Source: Candidatus Harrisonbacteria bacterium CG10_big_fil_rev_8_21_14_0_10_49_15 (GTDB lineage: Bacteria > Patescibacteriota > Minisyncoccia > UBA6257 > 1-14-0-10-44-23). Taken from it: 54,863 nt of DNA. The stretch spans positions 37,084 to 91,946 of the forward strand of contig PFBD01000023.1 in assembly GCA_002773415.1 (NCBI GenBank), in the 5' to 3' direction. This document shows, piece by piece, positions 40,969 through 47,937 of this stretch (the stretch's first letter is position 1; the number at the start of each line of letters is the position of its first letter). The translations under genes and the position numbers were made by a program. The notes under the pieces are model-generated. The model was not told the DNA's origin. It made no database searches and saw only the letters and a list, made by a program, of their open reading frames with translations.

Positions 40969-41554
40969 CTATCTTAGTATAACCCATCAGCCACTGTGTC
41001 AGCCACCGTCCCAGTAGAGCGATAGCGATAAGTACCACCACCACCAACTCTATCCGGTGCATCACGGCCTTCCAGCCGATAAGTTCAATAAAATGATAGA
41101 AGAGGTATCCGACAATCAGCATGATCACTGTCCAGAGTCCGCTCGCCCATAGCGTTATTCGCCAAAACTTTTTAAAATCCAACTTGTGCCAACCGGCCAC
41201 AAACACCGTCGCGTGCGTCGTGAAGTAGAGAAACTTGGAAGCCAGCGCGTAGCGACTATAGCGGTCAACAATCTTCGCCCGCAACCAGTTACTTCGCTTT
41301 TCAAGGCAGCGATCCAGCCAGCAGCCAACCCGTGTGCCCCGCGAGTAATAACCGGCCGCGTACCAGGCCAAGTCGCCGACAACCACGCCGGAAAAAATAA
41401 CTACCGCCAAAATGCTCCAAGCCAGGGTTTTGCCCGGACCGGCAAAGATAGACGACAGCAGTACAATGCCCTCTCCTTCAAAGGTCATCCCGAAAAAAAT
41501 GATCAAATAGGTCAGGAGCGGATTCGCTACAATAAACGCCTCAACTGGTGTCAT
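40919..41554 (-). CDS. DedA/VTT-family membrane protein
   Basis: 211 residues from ATG at 41554, which lies 7 bases after an extended -10 box; an earlier start (41584) would precede that promoter. The DedA pattern is seen in 'FFGMTFEGEGIVLLSSIFAGPGKTLAW', 'VIFSGVVVGDLAWYAAGYYSRG' and 'SRYALASKFLYFTTHATVFVAGWHKLDFKKFW', with five or six hydrophobic segments. Some DedA proteins move undecaprenyl phosphate or phospholipids across the membrane. The canonical 'E...F.R..P' is altered to 'SKFLYFTTHATVFVAG'. It is cotranscribed with, and overlaps, the giant glycosyltransferase, so lipid-carrier recycling is plausible. Confidence 0.75.
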   Translation of the reverse strand: MTPVEAFIVANPLLTYLIIFFGMTFEGEGIVLLSSIFAGPGKTLAWSILAVVIFSGVVVGDLAWYAAGYYSRGTRVGCWLDRCLEKRSNWLRAKIVDRYSRYALASKFLYFTTHATVFVAGWHKLDFKKFWRITLWASGLWTVIMLIVGYLFYHFIELIGWKAVMHRIELVVVVLIAIALLGRWLTQWLMGYTKIDAKLTGQPEQPAEQKT

Positions 41555-41561
41555 AGCATTT

Positions 41562-41570
41562 AGTATATCA
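41562..41570 (-). promoter_or_regulatory. Extended -10 box of dedA, leaderless
   Basis: TGaTATACT on the minus strand, 7 bases before the ATG at 41554. Confidence 0.6.
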
Positions 41571-41580
41571 AAGTTACGGC

Positions 41581-41618
41581 TCACAAAGAACGGCTCACTA
41601 GATAATGTGAGCCGTTCT
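41581..41618. terminator. Terminator between the iron-permease-like gene and dedA
   Basis: A perfect 13-bp stem aagaacggctcac/gtgagccgttctt with an 8-base loop, right after the stop at 41620. T tracts flank both ends. Confidence 0.7.
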
Positions 41619-41619
41619 T

Positions 41620-42282
41620 CTAATTTTTGAGGATATACCGTACCACCCTTCCTTCGCCTATCTGCTCTACTTTTCCTTCTTTTTCCAACGTATCCATGTA
41701 CCGAGTCGCGGTCGCGTCTGATACTCCTGTCAGCGCCTGCACCTCATCATTAGTAACATAGTTCTTCACTTTGTTCTTTGCCTTCTTCTCCAAGGCGGTG
41801 ATGATCTTTGCCTTATTGTCTTCTCGCTCAGCCTCTCGCTCTTTATGAAACTCCTCCAGTAGTTTCTGAGCCTTCTTTTTTTTCTCCGGCTTAACCGCCA
41901 CCACCACTCCGCCGCCGAGCGCAACCCCATCCATCGAGGGCTTACTAAACTCATCTTCAAACACCTTCAACTCTTCATCTGTTCGGTCCTCAATATCAAT
42001 CAGTTCGTTCCGTGCCTGCCTGGCTACTTTGATAAGCTCATCCAACTTCAAGTGGATTGCTTTAGAGTCTCGGTTCTGTGTATTTTGAATCAAAAACACC
42101 GTTAAAAATGTCGAGATGGTTGTAAAGGTATTGATGACTAACTGCCAAGTATTGGAAAAATTAAAAAATGGTCCAGAGGCCGCCCAGGCCACCAAGAGAA
42201 CAATAGCAATCGAAAAAGCCCAAGGAGATCCAACCGCCGCCGCTGTCCTATGCGCAATACGCCTAAAAAATTCGTGTAACAT
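41620..42282 (-). CDS. Low-affinity iron permease-like protein fused to a winged helix
   Basis: 220 residues. The N-terminal part (about 1-95) matches the small two-helix low-affinity iron permease family: 'AHRTAAAVGSPWAFSIAIVLLVAWAASGPFFNFSNTWQLVINTFTTISTFLTVFLIQNTQNRDSKAIHLKLDEL'. A charged coiled-coil linker (about 100-160) leads to a winged-helix-like domain (about 165-220, 'VTNDEVQALTGVSDATATRYMDTLEKEGKVEQIGEGRVVRYIL'). The first half is a known family; the wHTH fusion is unusual and suggests a membrane-tethered regulator. An extended -10 box (TGcTATATT, rc of 42390-42398) lies upstream of a palindromic element in the leader. Confidence 0.75.
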   Translation of the reverse strand: MLHEFFRRIAHRTAAAVGSPWAFSIAIVLLVAWAASGPFFNFSNTWQLVINTFTTISTFLTVFLIQNTQNRDSKAIHLKLDELIKVARQARNELIDIEDRTDEELKVFEDEFSKPSMDGVALGGGVVVAVKPEKKKKAQKLLEEFHKEREAEREDNKAKIITALEKKAKNKVKNYVTNDEVQALTGVSDATATRYMDTLEKEGKVEQIGEGRVVRYILKN

Positions 42283-42289
42283 ATTTAAG

Positions 42290-42375
42290 CAGACGAATTA
42301 CGAATCCTTTACGTATTTACGAATTCGCTAAAAACGTTTCTCCTACATACGTAAATTCGTATTGTATTCGTAATT
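42290..42375. repeat. CAGACGAATTAC-ended palindromic element in a leader
   Basis: Left end cagacgaattacgaatcc, right arm attcgtattgtattcgtaat. It lies between the promoter (42390-42398) and the start codon at 42282, so the RNA hairpin would be in the 5' leader. Confidence 0.6.
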
Positions 42376-42422
42376 ATTTTAATGATTTTAATATAGCATA
42401 AAACCGAATGAATCGCGCTGTG

Positions 42423-42464
42423 AAAAACAAAATGGCCGCGGGGAAATGATCTTCCCCGCGGCCA
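42423..42464 (-). terminator. Terminator of the 67-aa gene
   Basis: A perfect 13-bp stem tggccgcggggaa/ttccccgcggcca, followed on the minus strand by ttttgttttt. Confidence 0.8.
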
Positions 42465-42483
42465 GAAACCCACGCTCAGTCGG

Positions 42484-42687
42484 CTACGCCGACCGGCCTG
42501 CGGCGCTCTCCTGCCTCAGGTGCGCCACCAAGGCATTGTGCCTGACGCTCCGCTCCGCCATTCGCCTCGTTGCGTCCGGCACGTCCACCGGCAAGGCGGC
42601 CCTCACCTTCTCTGCCGCTTTGTCCGCCCGCCGCGCACTCTCAGCCGGGTCGATGTGAAAGCGACTCTTCGTCTGTCCCGCATTCAT
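42484..42687 (-). CDS. 67-aa basic helical protein with strong ribosome binding site
   Basis: ATG at 42687 is preceded by AAGGGAG. 67 residues, rich in Arg and Ala (AESARRADKAAEKVRAALPVD, MAERSVRHNALVAHLRQES), predicted helical; it could bind nucleic acid. A terminator follows at 42423-42464. The overlapping plus-strand frames lack both signals. Codon use is markedly more GC-rich than in the flanking genes. No family is recognised. Confidence 0.5.
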   Translation of the reverse strand: MNAGQTKSRFHIDPAESARRADKAAEKVRAALPVDVPDATRRMAERSVRHNALVAHLRQESAAGRSA

Positions 42688-42797
42688 GCAGCAACTCCCT
42701 TCAACGAAAAAGAGCGCCCATTCGCTCTAGTACTTATTCTGCCTGATAAATTTTAAAAATCAACCCTTCGGTATCTTCTTGCTGAAGTAGTACGCCG

Positions 42798-43247
42798 CTA
42801 TCGCCGTGGAAATCGGCACTGCGCGCACAAACCAAAAAACTCCAGCGCGTGCCGCTCTATCTTAAAGCTCGTCTGGCGCTCCAGCCGCCTCTCTGTTGCT
42901 GCCAGCGGCGCATCTACCTCCACGTCTTGCACGCGTGTACAGCCGACACAAATAAGGTGATGGTGATGCTTGGAGTCCGCCAACTCATACCGTTTTATCG
43001 CGTCGCCAAAGTCTACCTCTAGGATCAGGTTTTCCGCGCGTAGCATCTCCAACTCGCGATACACAGTCGTTTTATTGACCCGCAGCTTTTTTATGTCATC
43101 CCCGCGTAGGCGGGAATCCAGCGGGCCCAGAATATCCGCGGCCGCTAGCGGCGCGCCCGCCTCGCTTAAGATACCGGCGATCCCCTGCCTTGCTTTGGTC
43201 ATTCTATAGCCGCGCTCTTTCAGCGTTTGCAAAATCTTATTCTGCAT
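42798..43247 (-). CDS. Fur-family metal-responsive repressor with repeat insertion
   Basis: 149 residues. A winged helix ('RMTKARQGIAGIL', 'VNKTTVYRELEMLRAENLILEVDFGDAIKRYEL') is followed by the dimer/metal domain ('KHHHHLICVGCTRVQDVEV', C-terminal 'CAQC'). The four Cys form the usual structural zinc site. Between helix 2 and the recognition helix the segment 'GPLDSRLRGDDIKK' is encoded by a 'gtcatccccgcg...gcgggaatccag' dispersed repeat (43094-43121). The start overlaps the ZIP transporter stop by 11 bases, so the repressor is coupled to a metal importer. A zinc-type (Zur) role is likelier than iron by context. Confidence 0.85.
   Translation of the reverse strand: MQNKILQTLKERGYRMTKARQGIAGILSEAGAPLAAADILGPLDSRLRGDDIKKLRVNKTTVYRELEMLRAENLILEVDFGDAIKRYELADSKHHHHLICVGCTRVQDVEVDAPLAATERRLERQTSFKIERHALEFFGLCAQCRFPRR
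43094..43121. repeat. Dispersed hairpin repeat inside fur
   Basis: tgtcatccccgcgtaggcgg..., the common 'gtcatccccgcg/cgcgggaatcc' repeat, read in frame as LDSRLRGDD. Confidence 0.75.
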
Positions 43248-44052
43248 ACGAGATACTATGCATTATGATCATCGCCTCGTCTTCATGATCGTCCACAATC
43301 CCCTGGCCGTGATCATCCTCCGGCACAAAAGTCAAAAGCAAGACCAAAATCAAAAAACCCACTCCAATCCCAGTTAAGTGCCCGCGGCGAGCCTCCGGCT
43401 CCGAAAACTCGCGCCACATCGCTCGCGCTAACACGAAAGCAATATAAAGGAACGTTCCGGTTACTAGCGGGATAACCACTCCCGAGATAGCCGGCAACCA
43501 CTGGCTACTAAACCAAATGCCAACACCTCCCAAAAGCGATACCAGCGCCGACATAAAGTTCAAAAATAGCGCCCGCGCGCGACTAAGTCCTTCGCCCAGC
43601 AAAATACCAAAGTCCGCGATCTCTTGCGGGATCTCATGCGCCATCACCGCCACGGTCGCCGCAATCCCAACCTCCGTACTTGCTAAAAATGCCAACCCAA
43701 TCAGCGCGCCATCCATAAAGTTGTGCAGTGCGTCGCCAAACAAGACCACGCCCACCAGCGACCCTTTATGTCCATGACCGCTATGATCGTGCCGGTGTTC
43801 ATGCCCGACGAATCTTCTCAAAACCACAGAAAGGAAAAACCCGACCGCCAGCCAAAAAGCGACCATACTCCCCGAGGCCATCTCCAGCGCCTCCGGCAAT
43901 AAGTCGAGCGCCGCCGCTCCCAAAAGCATCACCACCGCCAGCCCAGAGCTGATGTGTTTAAATCTCTCCTCGCCCAGCGGCAGTAGTAACAAGCCAACTA
44001 ATGACACTCCACTAACTGCCAACAGCGCGATCACGATATAAATAAGTTCCAT
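43237..44052 (-). CDS. ZIP-family metal transporter
   Basis: 271 residues with about eight hydrophobic segments. ZIP signatures are 'GDALHNFMDGALIGLAFL' (helix IV, HNxxDG) and 'VMAHEIPQEIADFGILL' (helix V, HExPQE). The His-rich cytoplasmic loop 'GHEHRHDHSGHGHKG' between helices III and IV is a metal sensor or chelator. It imports zinc or another divalent metal. It forms an operon with the Fur-family gene (11-base overlap) and has its own promoter with a palindromic operator. Confidence 0.88.
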   Translation of the reverse strand: MELIYIVIALLAVSGVSLVGLLLLPLGEERFKHISSGLAVVMLLGAAALDLLPEALEMASGSMVAFWLAVGFFLSVVLRRFVGHEHRHDHSGHGHKGSLVGVVLFGDALHNFMDGALIGLAFLASTEVGIAATVAVMAHEIPQEIADFGILLGEGLSRARALFLNFMSALVSLLGGVGIWFSSQWLPAISGVVIPLVTGTFLYIAFVLARAMWREFSEPEARRGHLTGIGVGFLILVLLLTFVPEDDHGQGIVDDHEDEAMIIMHSISYAE

Positions 44053-44061
44053 ATACTAAAC

Positions 44062-44091
44062 ATACTAACGCAACTCAGTTGCAATAGTCAA
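44062..44091 (-). promoter_or_regulatory. zip-fur promoter with GCAAC-tga-GTTGC operator
   Basis: Minus strand: TTGACT (rc of 44086-44091), an 18-base spacer and TAGTAT (rc of 44062-44067), 9 bases before the ATG. The spacer contains the inverted repeat gcaactcagttgc (44070-44082), a likely site for the Fur-family repressor. Confidence 0.6.
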
Positions 44092-44096
44092 TAGTC

Positions 44097-44131
44097 GAAA
44101 GCCCGCCGTTCCCTTTTGGTACTAGGCGGGC
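44097..44131 (-). terminator. Terminator after the 44147 gene
   Basis: Stem gcccgcc/ggcgggc with a 17-base loop, followed on the minus strand by tttcg. Confidence 0.55.
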
Positions 44132-44146
44132 AATGCGTTTGTGTGG

Positions 44147-44497
44147 CTAGGAATCAAGCCCTGGCCACACGCCGCTAGTGGCAGCCCACAGCGGCTCCTC
44201 AATCGGACTGTCCGAGGGGAGTCTCTCCGCCGGGTAGAATCCGGCGACCAGGATCACCTCCACATCCAGACCGATGTTCGAAAGCGCGCCGGCAATCCAC
44301 TCCGCTCGCCCTTCCTCCGTGTCGTAGACACGAACGAATGAGTCGTCGCTTCCAGTCATGTTGCGCACCGTAACCCTGGGGTTCAAGGTGATGACCAGGT
44401 CAGCTACGAACGTCGCACTCTGGAAATAGCGAAACAAGTTTCTACCCAGGTGATCCGCGTCCACTTCTGAGAACCCAATCAGCTCGATGTTCGGCAT
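44147..44497 (-). CDS. 116-aa hypothetical protein with strong ribosome binding site
   Basis: ATG at 44497 follows GAGGAGGGG closely; the longer frame upstream is only the antisense shadow of the transporter gene. 116 residues, alpha/beta, starting 'MPNIELIGFSEVDADHLGRNLFRYFQSATFVADLVITL' and containing 'RVTVRNMTGSDDSFVRVYDTEEGRAEWIAGALSNIGLDVEVILV', which resembles small sugar- or tautomerase-type domains but is not assignable. It is 13 bases after the transporter stop, one operon. GC-rich codons set it apart from neighbours. Confidence 0.55.
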   Translation of the reverse strand: MPNIELIGFSEVDADHLGRNLFRYFQSATFVADLVITLNPRVTVRNMTGSDDSFVRVYDTEEGRAEWIAGALSNIGLDVEVILVAGFYPAERLPSDSPIEEPLWAATSGVWPGLDS

Positions 44498-44510
44498 CAG
44501 CCCCTCCTCT

Positions 44511-44918
44511 TTATCGGTTGATGAGCCAGACTCCCGCACACACCAGAGCCAGCCCGATGAACTTGGTTGCGTAGGCCGGATCGCGGAAGACCACGAGCAT
44601 GCCCACCATGGACACCGCCGGTAGCATGCCGTACACAATTGGAATGTACTTGGACGCGTCTAGTCCAGGTGTACCTAGCAGTTTCCCGAACATGATCATG
44701 CCCAGGCCGTTGAGCGTGCCAGCGGCCAGAACAATCAGCACGCCGCGCCCCGTTGCCTGCCCCTCCTGTAAATTGAAAGTGAAGCCGACCACGACTAGCG
44801 TGCAAGCCGCGACCGCCACGGCAATCCACGACCCGGGGAATCCTGACCAGCGCGCAACCACGGGCCAACTCCCGAAACACAGCCCCGTCAGCAGACAGAG
44901 CGCGAGCGGATTGTTCAT
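44511..44918 (-). CDS. Small EamA/DMT-type membrane transporter
   Basis: 135 residues from ATG at 44918, which is preceded by TGGAGGGG. About five hydrophobic segments, from 'ALCLLTGLCFGSWPVVARW' to 'FIGLALVCAGVWLINR', including 'GVLIVLAAGTLNGLGMIMFGKLL' and 'IPIVYGMLPAVSMVGMLVVF', in the pattern of one EamA repeat. A single repeat would have to dimerise. It belongs to the strong-Shine-Dalgarno class and is operonic with the 44147 gene. The substrate is unknown. Confidence 0.65.
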   Translation of the reverse strand: MNNPLALCLLTGLCFGSWPVVARWSGFPGSWIAVAVAACTLVVVGFTFNLQEGQATGRGVLIVLAAGTLNGLGMIMFGKLLGTPGLDASKYIPIVYGMLPAVSMVGMLVVFRDPAYATKFIGLALVCAGVWLINR

Positions 44919-45046
44919 ATTCCCCTCCACGGGAAAGCACATTCGTGCAAAGTTCAGGACAGATTGTTTCCAACTACCGGACAACGAGTCCGACAGTCAT
45001 TTTTTCCTCTAATAAAATACAACACATCACCAATTTTGTAAACCGA

Positions 45047-45075
45047 TTGACGAAAAAAAGAAAGTAGTGTATTTA
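45047..45075 (+). promoter_or_regulatory. Candidate promoter of the pseudopilin gene
   Basis: TTGACG (45047-45052), a 17-base spacer and TATTTA (45070-45075), about 60 bases before the ATG. Confidence 0.4.
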
Positions 45076-45132
45076 ATACATAGCACTGTGGAGGGGTTCC
45101 ATGGGCACTGGTATGAAACACGGGAGGGACAC

Positions 45133-45735
45133 ATGTCCACCAGTCAGAGGCGCATTCCGAAGGGTTTCACCCTGATCGAGTTCATGATCGTGATTTCCAT
45201 CCTCGCCATCATCATGATGCTCGTGATCCCCAACCTGCTGAACGCCGGAGACAGCAAAAAAAACGATCTGCGTGCTGTCGCGATCCTGAAGCAGATCGCC
45301 GCGGCGCAGGCAGACGCCAAGGTGCAGAAGCTGTTCGACAACGACTCCGACGGCGTCGGGGAGTACGGCTCGCTCTGGCAACTGTACCAGGCCAAGTCTC
45401 GAACCGGCCGGGAGATCTTCCCGCAACCAAGGCTGGAGTTCAACAAGATCGGCATCGCCTTCAGGCAACAGCCATCGTACGCCTTCTACGTCATGGTCAG
45501 CGAGACCGACCCGGACGTCAACGAGCAGTCATGGGTCGCCTACGCCTGGCCAACGTATCAGGGCGGCACGGCGCTCACGTTCCGTCTGGACTGGCAGGGC
45601 GAGCTCACCGCGACGCCAGCGCTGGTCTTCGACACAAACGGCAGTGCTCTGCCGTCGGAGGAGCTCGCCGGCAGGGTCTCGTGGGAGGCCTTTGATCCCG
45701 ACAAGAACACCGAGGCGTCGGCAACCGCCGACTGA
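45133..45735 (+). CDS. Type IV pilin / GspG-like pseudopilin
   Basis: 200 residues from ATG at 45133, preceded by GGGAGGG; an in-frame start at 45067 lacks this. It has the class III prepilin signal 'RRIPKGFTLIEFMIVISILAIIMMLVIPNLL' with cleavage after Gly and Glu at mature position 5. Then 'DLRAVAILKQIAAAQADAKVQKLFDNDSDGVGEYGSLWQLYQAK' and a beta-rich C-terminal part. The motif layout resembles GspG-like proteins of Planctomycetes and relatives more than CPR pilins. Base composition is GC-rich, unlike the neighbours, which suggests acquisition. No assembly ATPase or prepilin peptidase is nearby. Confidence 0.8.
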   Translation: MSTSQRRIPKGFTLIEFMIVISILAIIMMLVIPNLLNAGDSKKNDLRAVAILKQIAAAQADAKVQKLFDNDSDGVGEYGSLWQLYQAKSRTGREIFPQPRLEFNKIGIAFRQQPSYAFYVMVSETDPDVNEQSWVAYAWPTYQGGTALTFRLDWQGELTATPALVFDTNGSALPSEELAGRVSWEAFDPDKNTEASATAD

Positions 45736-45748
45736 CCTCGCCAACCGC

Positions 45749-45783
45749 AGGCCCCCGGGCGCGCATCGCGCACCCGGGGGCCT
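45749..45783 (+). terminator. GC-rich hairpin after the pseudopilin gene
   Basis: Stem aggcccccggg/cccgggggcct with loop cgcgcatcgcgca, followed by a weak T tract (agtctattt). Confidence 0.6.
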
Positions 45784-45865
45784 AGTCTATTTCAGGGGCG
45801 AATAGTCACCACCTTGAGTCTCTCTTAGACTCCACGTTTGGAGGCACCAACTCAGCTATTCTTCC

Positions 45866-45907
45866 ACCGGTCATAAAAAGAAACGGCCGTTTCTTTTTAT
45901 GACCGGT
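45866..45907. repeat. Perfect 42-bp loopless palindrome, CGGCCG centre
   Basis: Arm accggtcataaaaagaaa meeting its complement at CGGCCG. It lies 3' of the Cas2-like gene. A near-identical copy stands on the other side of that gene (46656-46699). Confidence 0.9.
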
Positions 45908-45973
45908 AGGCAAGGTAGTCAGCTATGAAGAAAAAGAATCTCTCCTCCCACTCTTACCACGCCACTCTTTTCT

Positions 45974-46576
45974 CTAAAGATTTCGTTGGCGTAAGGTGCC
46001 AGACTTGGTCATCTCAAAAATCTCAATGTGTTCGTCCAGTTCGTAGCGAACAATATCTTTTACCAGCTCCTCTGGTAGTTTTATCTTGCCGATATACACG
46101 CTCTGATGAACTTGCTTCATGCCCAGCTGATGCAACAGCACATAGCGAAGCCAATCCCGGAATATCCTCATTGATTCCGGAATATCATAACTAATGACGG
46201 TTACCGTCGCACGTTCTGCCGGCCCGGGCGCATAATCCGTAGTAGGCTTTTCTACAAAAGATTTTAGCCACCTCCTACCGACGGTGGTAATACTGTAACG
46301 CCCACTCTTTTTATCTTCTTGAACAAGTTTATCGCGTCGCAACTCATACATCAGTTGTTTGAAACGCTTTTTATCTACCGGCAATTTTTAAAGATCAAAT
46401 TTTATTTCTGCATGGCTTTTATCTTCATATGGCTTTTCTGGAATAAGGGCGGCTATGGGGGCGGTAATGATCGCAAATAGTTCCAAAAGATCGTCGCGAT
46501 CCATATCTTTTTGACGAAGTTCTCGCAAAAACTCCACACGATTTTTCGGTTTCCGGCCCCGATAATAGGAAGGCAT
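45974..46576 (-). pseudogene. PaaX-C/Cas2-like winged-helix protein, split by one in-frame TAA
   Basis: ATG at 46576 opens a 62-residue frame ending in TAA (46390-46388). The same frame continues as a 136-residue open stretch from TTG at 46384 to 45974. Joined, it is one protein of about 200 residues: a hydrophobic N-terminal helix ('LLELFAIITAPIAALIPEKP'), a winged helix broken by the stop ('AEIKFDL*KLPVDKKRFKQLMYELRRDKLVQ'), and a Cas2-like ferredoxin domain ('TVTVISYDIPESMRIFRDWLRYVLLHQLGMKQVHQSVYIGK'). It is not a CRISPR protein by context: no cas1, no array. It could be a recent nonsense pseudogene, a readthrough gene, or two separately translated parts. Confidence 0.65.
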
Positions 46577-46598
46577 AAGATGTTGAATTAAAAGATTG

Positions 46599-46616
46599 AT
46601 AAGTAATCCTACTTAT
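46599..46616. promoter_or_regulatory. ATAAGTA-N4-TACTTAT operator-like repeat
   Basis: A perfect 7-bp inverted repeat 23 bases upstream of the Cas2-like start, in its promoter region. Candidate self-binding site of the winged-helix protein. Confidence 0.4.
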
Positions 46617-46655
46617 AAAAACAAACAAGTATCTCCTTACAAGCCAGAGTAACAC

Positions 46656-46699
46656 AACCGGTCATAAAAAGAAACGGCCGTTTATTTTTATGACCGGTT
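46656..46699. repeat. 44-bp loopless palindrome, second copy, one mismatch
   Basis: Same arm sequence as 45866-45907 with one substitution (tttc to ttta) that breaks one pair. It lies between the Cas2-like gene and the divergent gene at 46777, not at a 3' end. Confidence 0.9.
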
Positions 46700-46776
46700 A
46701 TTATAAAAGTGGCAGATATGGAGAAACTGTCAGAGAGAGATTGTAATGCCCTCTTGTTTGTTTCGTTTACTTAGGT

Positions 46777-47004
46777 ATGGTAAATGCTTCCAAAAAATCT
46801 CGCACCATACGTCGCTCTTGTATCGTATGCGGTAAAAAGCTGAACATTGTAGTCTACCCAAATCGTCGCTATCGCGGTGGCCATTATTTTCGTAGCGTTT
46901 TGCCAGAGAATAAAGAGTTTAAAAAAATCTTTGGAGAATATTGGGAGTGCGAGAAGTGCTATCAAGAGGCTAAGGCCGCTGACGCATTACCAGACGCTCC
47001 TTGA
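46777..47004 (+). CDS. 75-aa zinc-ribbon-like protein
   Basis: 75 residues. Basic N-terminus, then two Cys pairs, 'CIVCGKKLNI' and 'YWECEKCYQEAK', in the spacing of a treble-clef or zinc ribbon. The part between is basic and aromatic (YPNRRYRGGHYFRSVLP). A nucleic-acid-binding or ribosome-associated role is plausible. It is divergent to the Cas2-like gene, with the palindrome at 46656-46699 in the shared upstream region. No Shine-Dalgarno sequence. Confidence 0.6.
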   Translation: MVNASKKSRTIRRSCIVCGKKLNIVVYPNRRYRGGHYFRSVLPENKEFKKIFGEYWECEKCYQEAKAADALPDAP

Positions 47005-47030
47005 ATACGCCATTGTTCTCTCGCCTCTCG

Positions 47031-47480
47031 TCATCCATGTCGAGCCAGATTAGCCTTAATGAGTTCAGCCACTTCCCGCAACTCAGCCTCCGGCGTGATC
47101 GGCCGCTTACCCGGCCGATATAAAAACTGCCGCGGATCGTATTCATAGATTCCTGTGTCCCCTTTTGTCCGCGGCACCACATGCAGGTGAAAGTGTGGCT
47201 CACTCTGCCCGGCCGCCTCGCCCTCGTTCCAGGCGGTATTAAATCCTTCCGCGCCAAAAGTTTTCCGCAGTGCCTCACAAACCTGCTCGCGCAATGCAAA
47301 AACCGCCGCTTGTTCTTCGGCAGTCATCTCGCCAAAAGTCGCCACACACCGCTTCGGCAAAATGAGTGTATGACCGACAGTGATCGGAATATAAGTTAAG
47401 CACGCGAATACTAGCTCGTTTTCCAGAATCTTCCGATCCTGTATCTGCGGGAGTGTACAAAAAGGACAAATTTTTTTCAT
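47031..47480 (-). CDS. HIT-family nucleotide hydrolase/transferase
   Basis: 149 residues. N-terminal zinc-type Cys pair 'CPFC', 'AFLTYIPITVGHTLILPKRCV'-type core (here 'ACLTYIPITVGHTLILPKR'), 'FNTAWNEGEAAGQSEPHFHLHVVPR' with the HxHxH triad. HIT proteins cleave dinucleoside polyphosphates or adenylylated metabolites. It overlaps the next HIT-like gene by 4 bases (ATGA type), so the two are translationally coupled. Confidence 0.88.
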   Translation of the reverse strand: MKKICPFCTLPQIQDRKILENELVFACLTYIPITVGHTLILPKRCVATFGEMTAEEQAAVFALREQVCEALRKTFGAEGFNTAWNEGEAAGQSEPHFHLHVVPRTKGDTGIYEYDPRQFLYRPGKRPITPEAELREVAELIKANLARHG

Positions 47481-47848
47481 AGCTCTGTACTTTCCGGATC
47501 CTTGATCTTAGTCAGATGCAGGTGAAAATGATTCGGGATAGATTTAATCTTTGTCACAGCCTCCATTATAAAGTGGTAGTTATTGTTGATATACTCTCCA
47601 CATTTTATCTCCCAGAGCTCCTTCCTTTCTTCCTCTGTAAGGCCACCCTCCCCAGTGTGCCTTTTTGGAATAAGCATATCGTGAGTTTCAGCCACCCTGT
47701 CATACGGGAACTCATTCTTAATAACCCGCCAAAACCTAAACTCCTTTAGCGATTCTCGCTCACAAAGCGCGCAACCCTTCTCAAGCCCACCGTTATTTCG
47801 ATAAGCTAAGTATTTATGGTGCGTCTCTTTGGTTCTTAACAAATACAT
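47477..47848 (-). CDS. Second HIT-like protein
   Basis: 123 residues. It has a Cys pair 'CALC', 'WRVIKNEFPYDRVAETHDMLIPKRHTGEGGLTEEERKELWEI' and a C-terminal 'IPNHFHLHLTKIKD' with the HxHxH motif. It is shorter than its neighbour, and the last motif lacks the usual VVPR. Two divergent HIT proteins in a 4-base-overlap operon may act on related substrates or form a heterodimer. Confidence 0.75.
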   Translation of the reverse strand: MYLLRTKETHHKYLAYRNNGGLEKGCALCERESLKEFRFWRVIKNEFPYDRVAETHDMLIPKRHTGEGGLTEEERKELWEIKCGEYINNNYHFIMEAVTKIKSIPNHFHLHLTKIKDPESTEL

Positions 47849-47937
47849 ACTCAGCCAATGTACCAGAAATTACAATCTCAATGAAGAGCAGGGTAATTCC
47901 TGCCCGCGCCTATGCTCAAACCACCTGTGAGATTAGG

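Noticed and set aside
42446-42756. Plus-strand frames overlapping the 67-aa minus-strand gene
   Set aside because: They have neither ribosome site nor terminator. The minus-strand frame has AAGGGAG before the ATG and a perfect terminator behind.
45974-46576. Use of TAA as a sense codon (genetic code change)
   Set aside because: TAA and TAG end many clearly correct genes here (for example TAA after fba, recA and nrdJ), so a recoded stop is not supported. A local nonsense mutation or readthrough is simpler.
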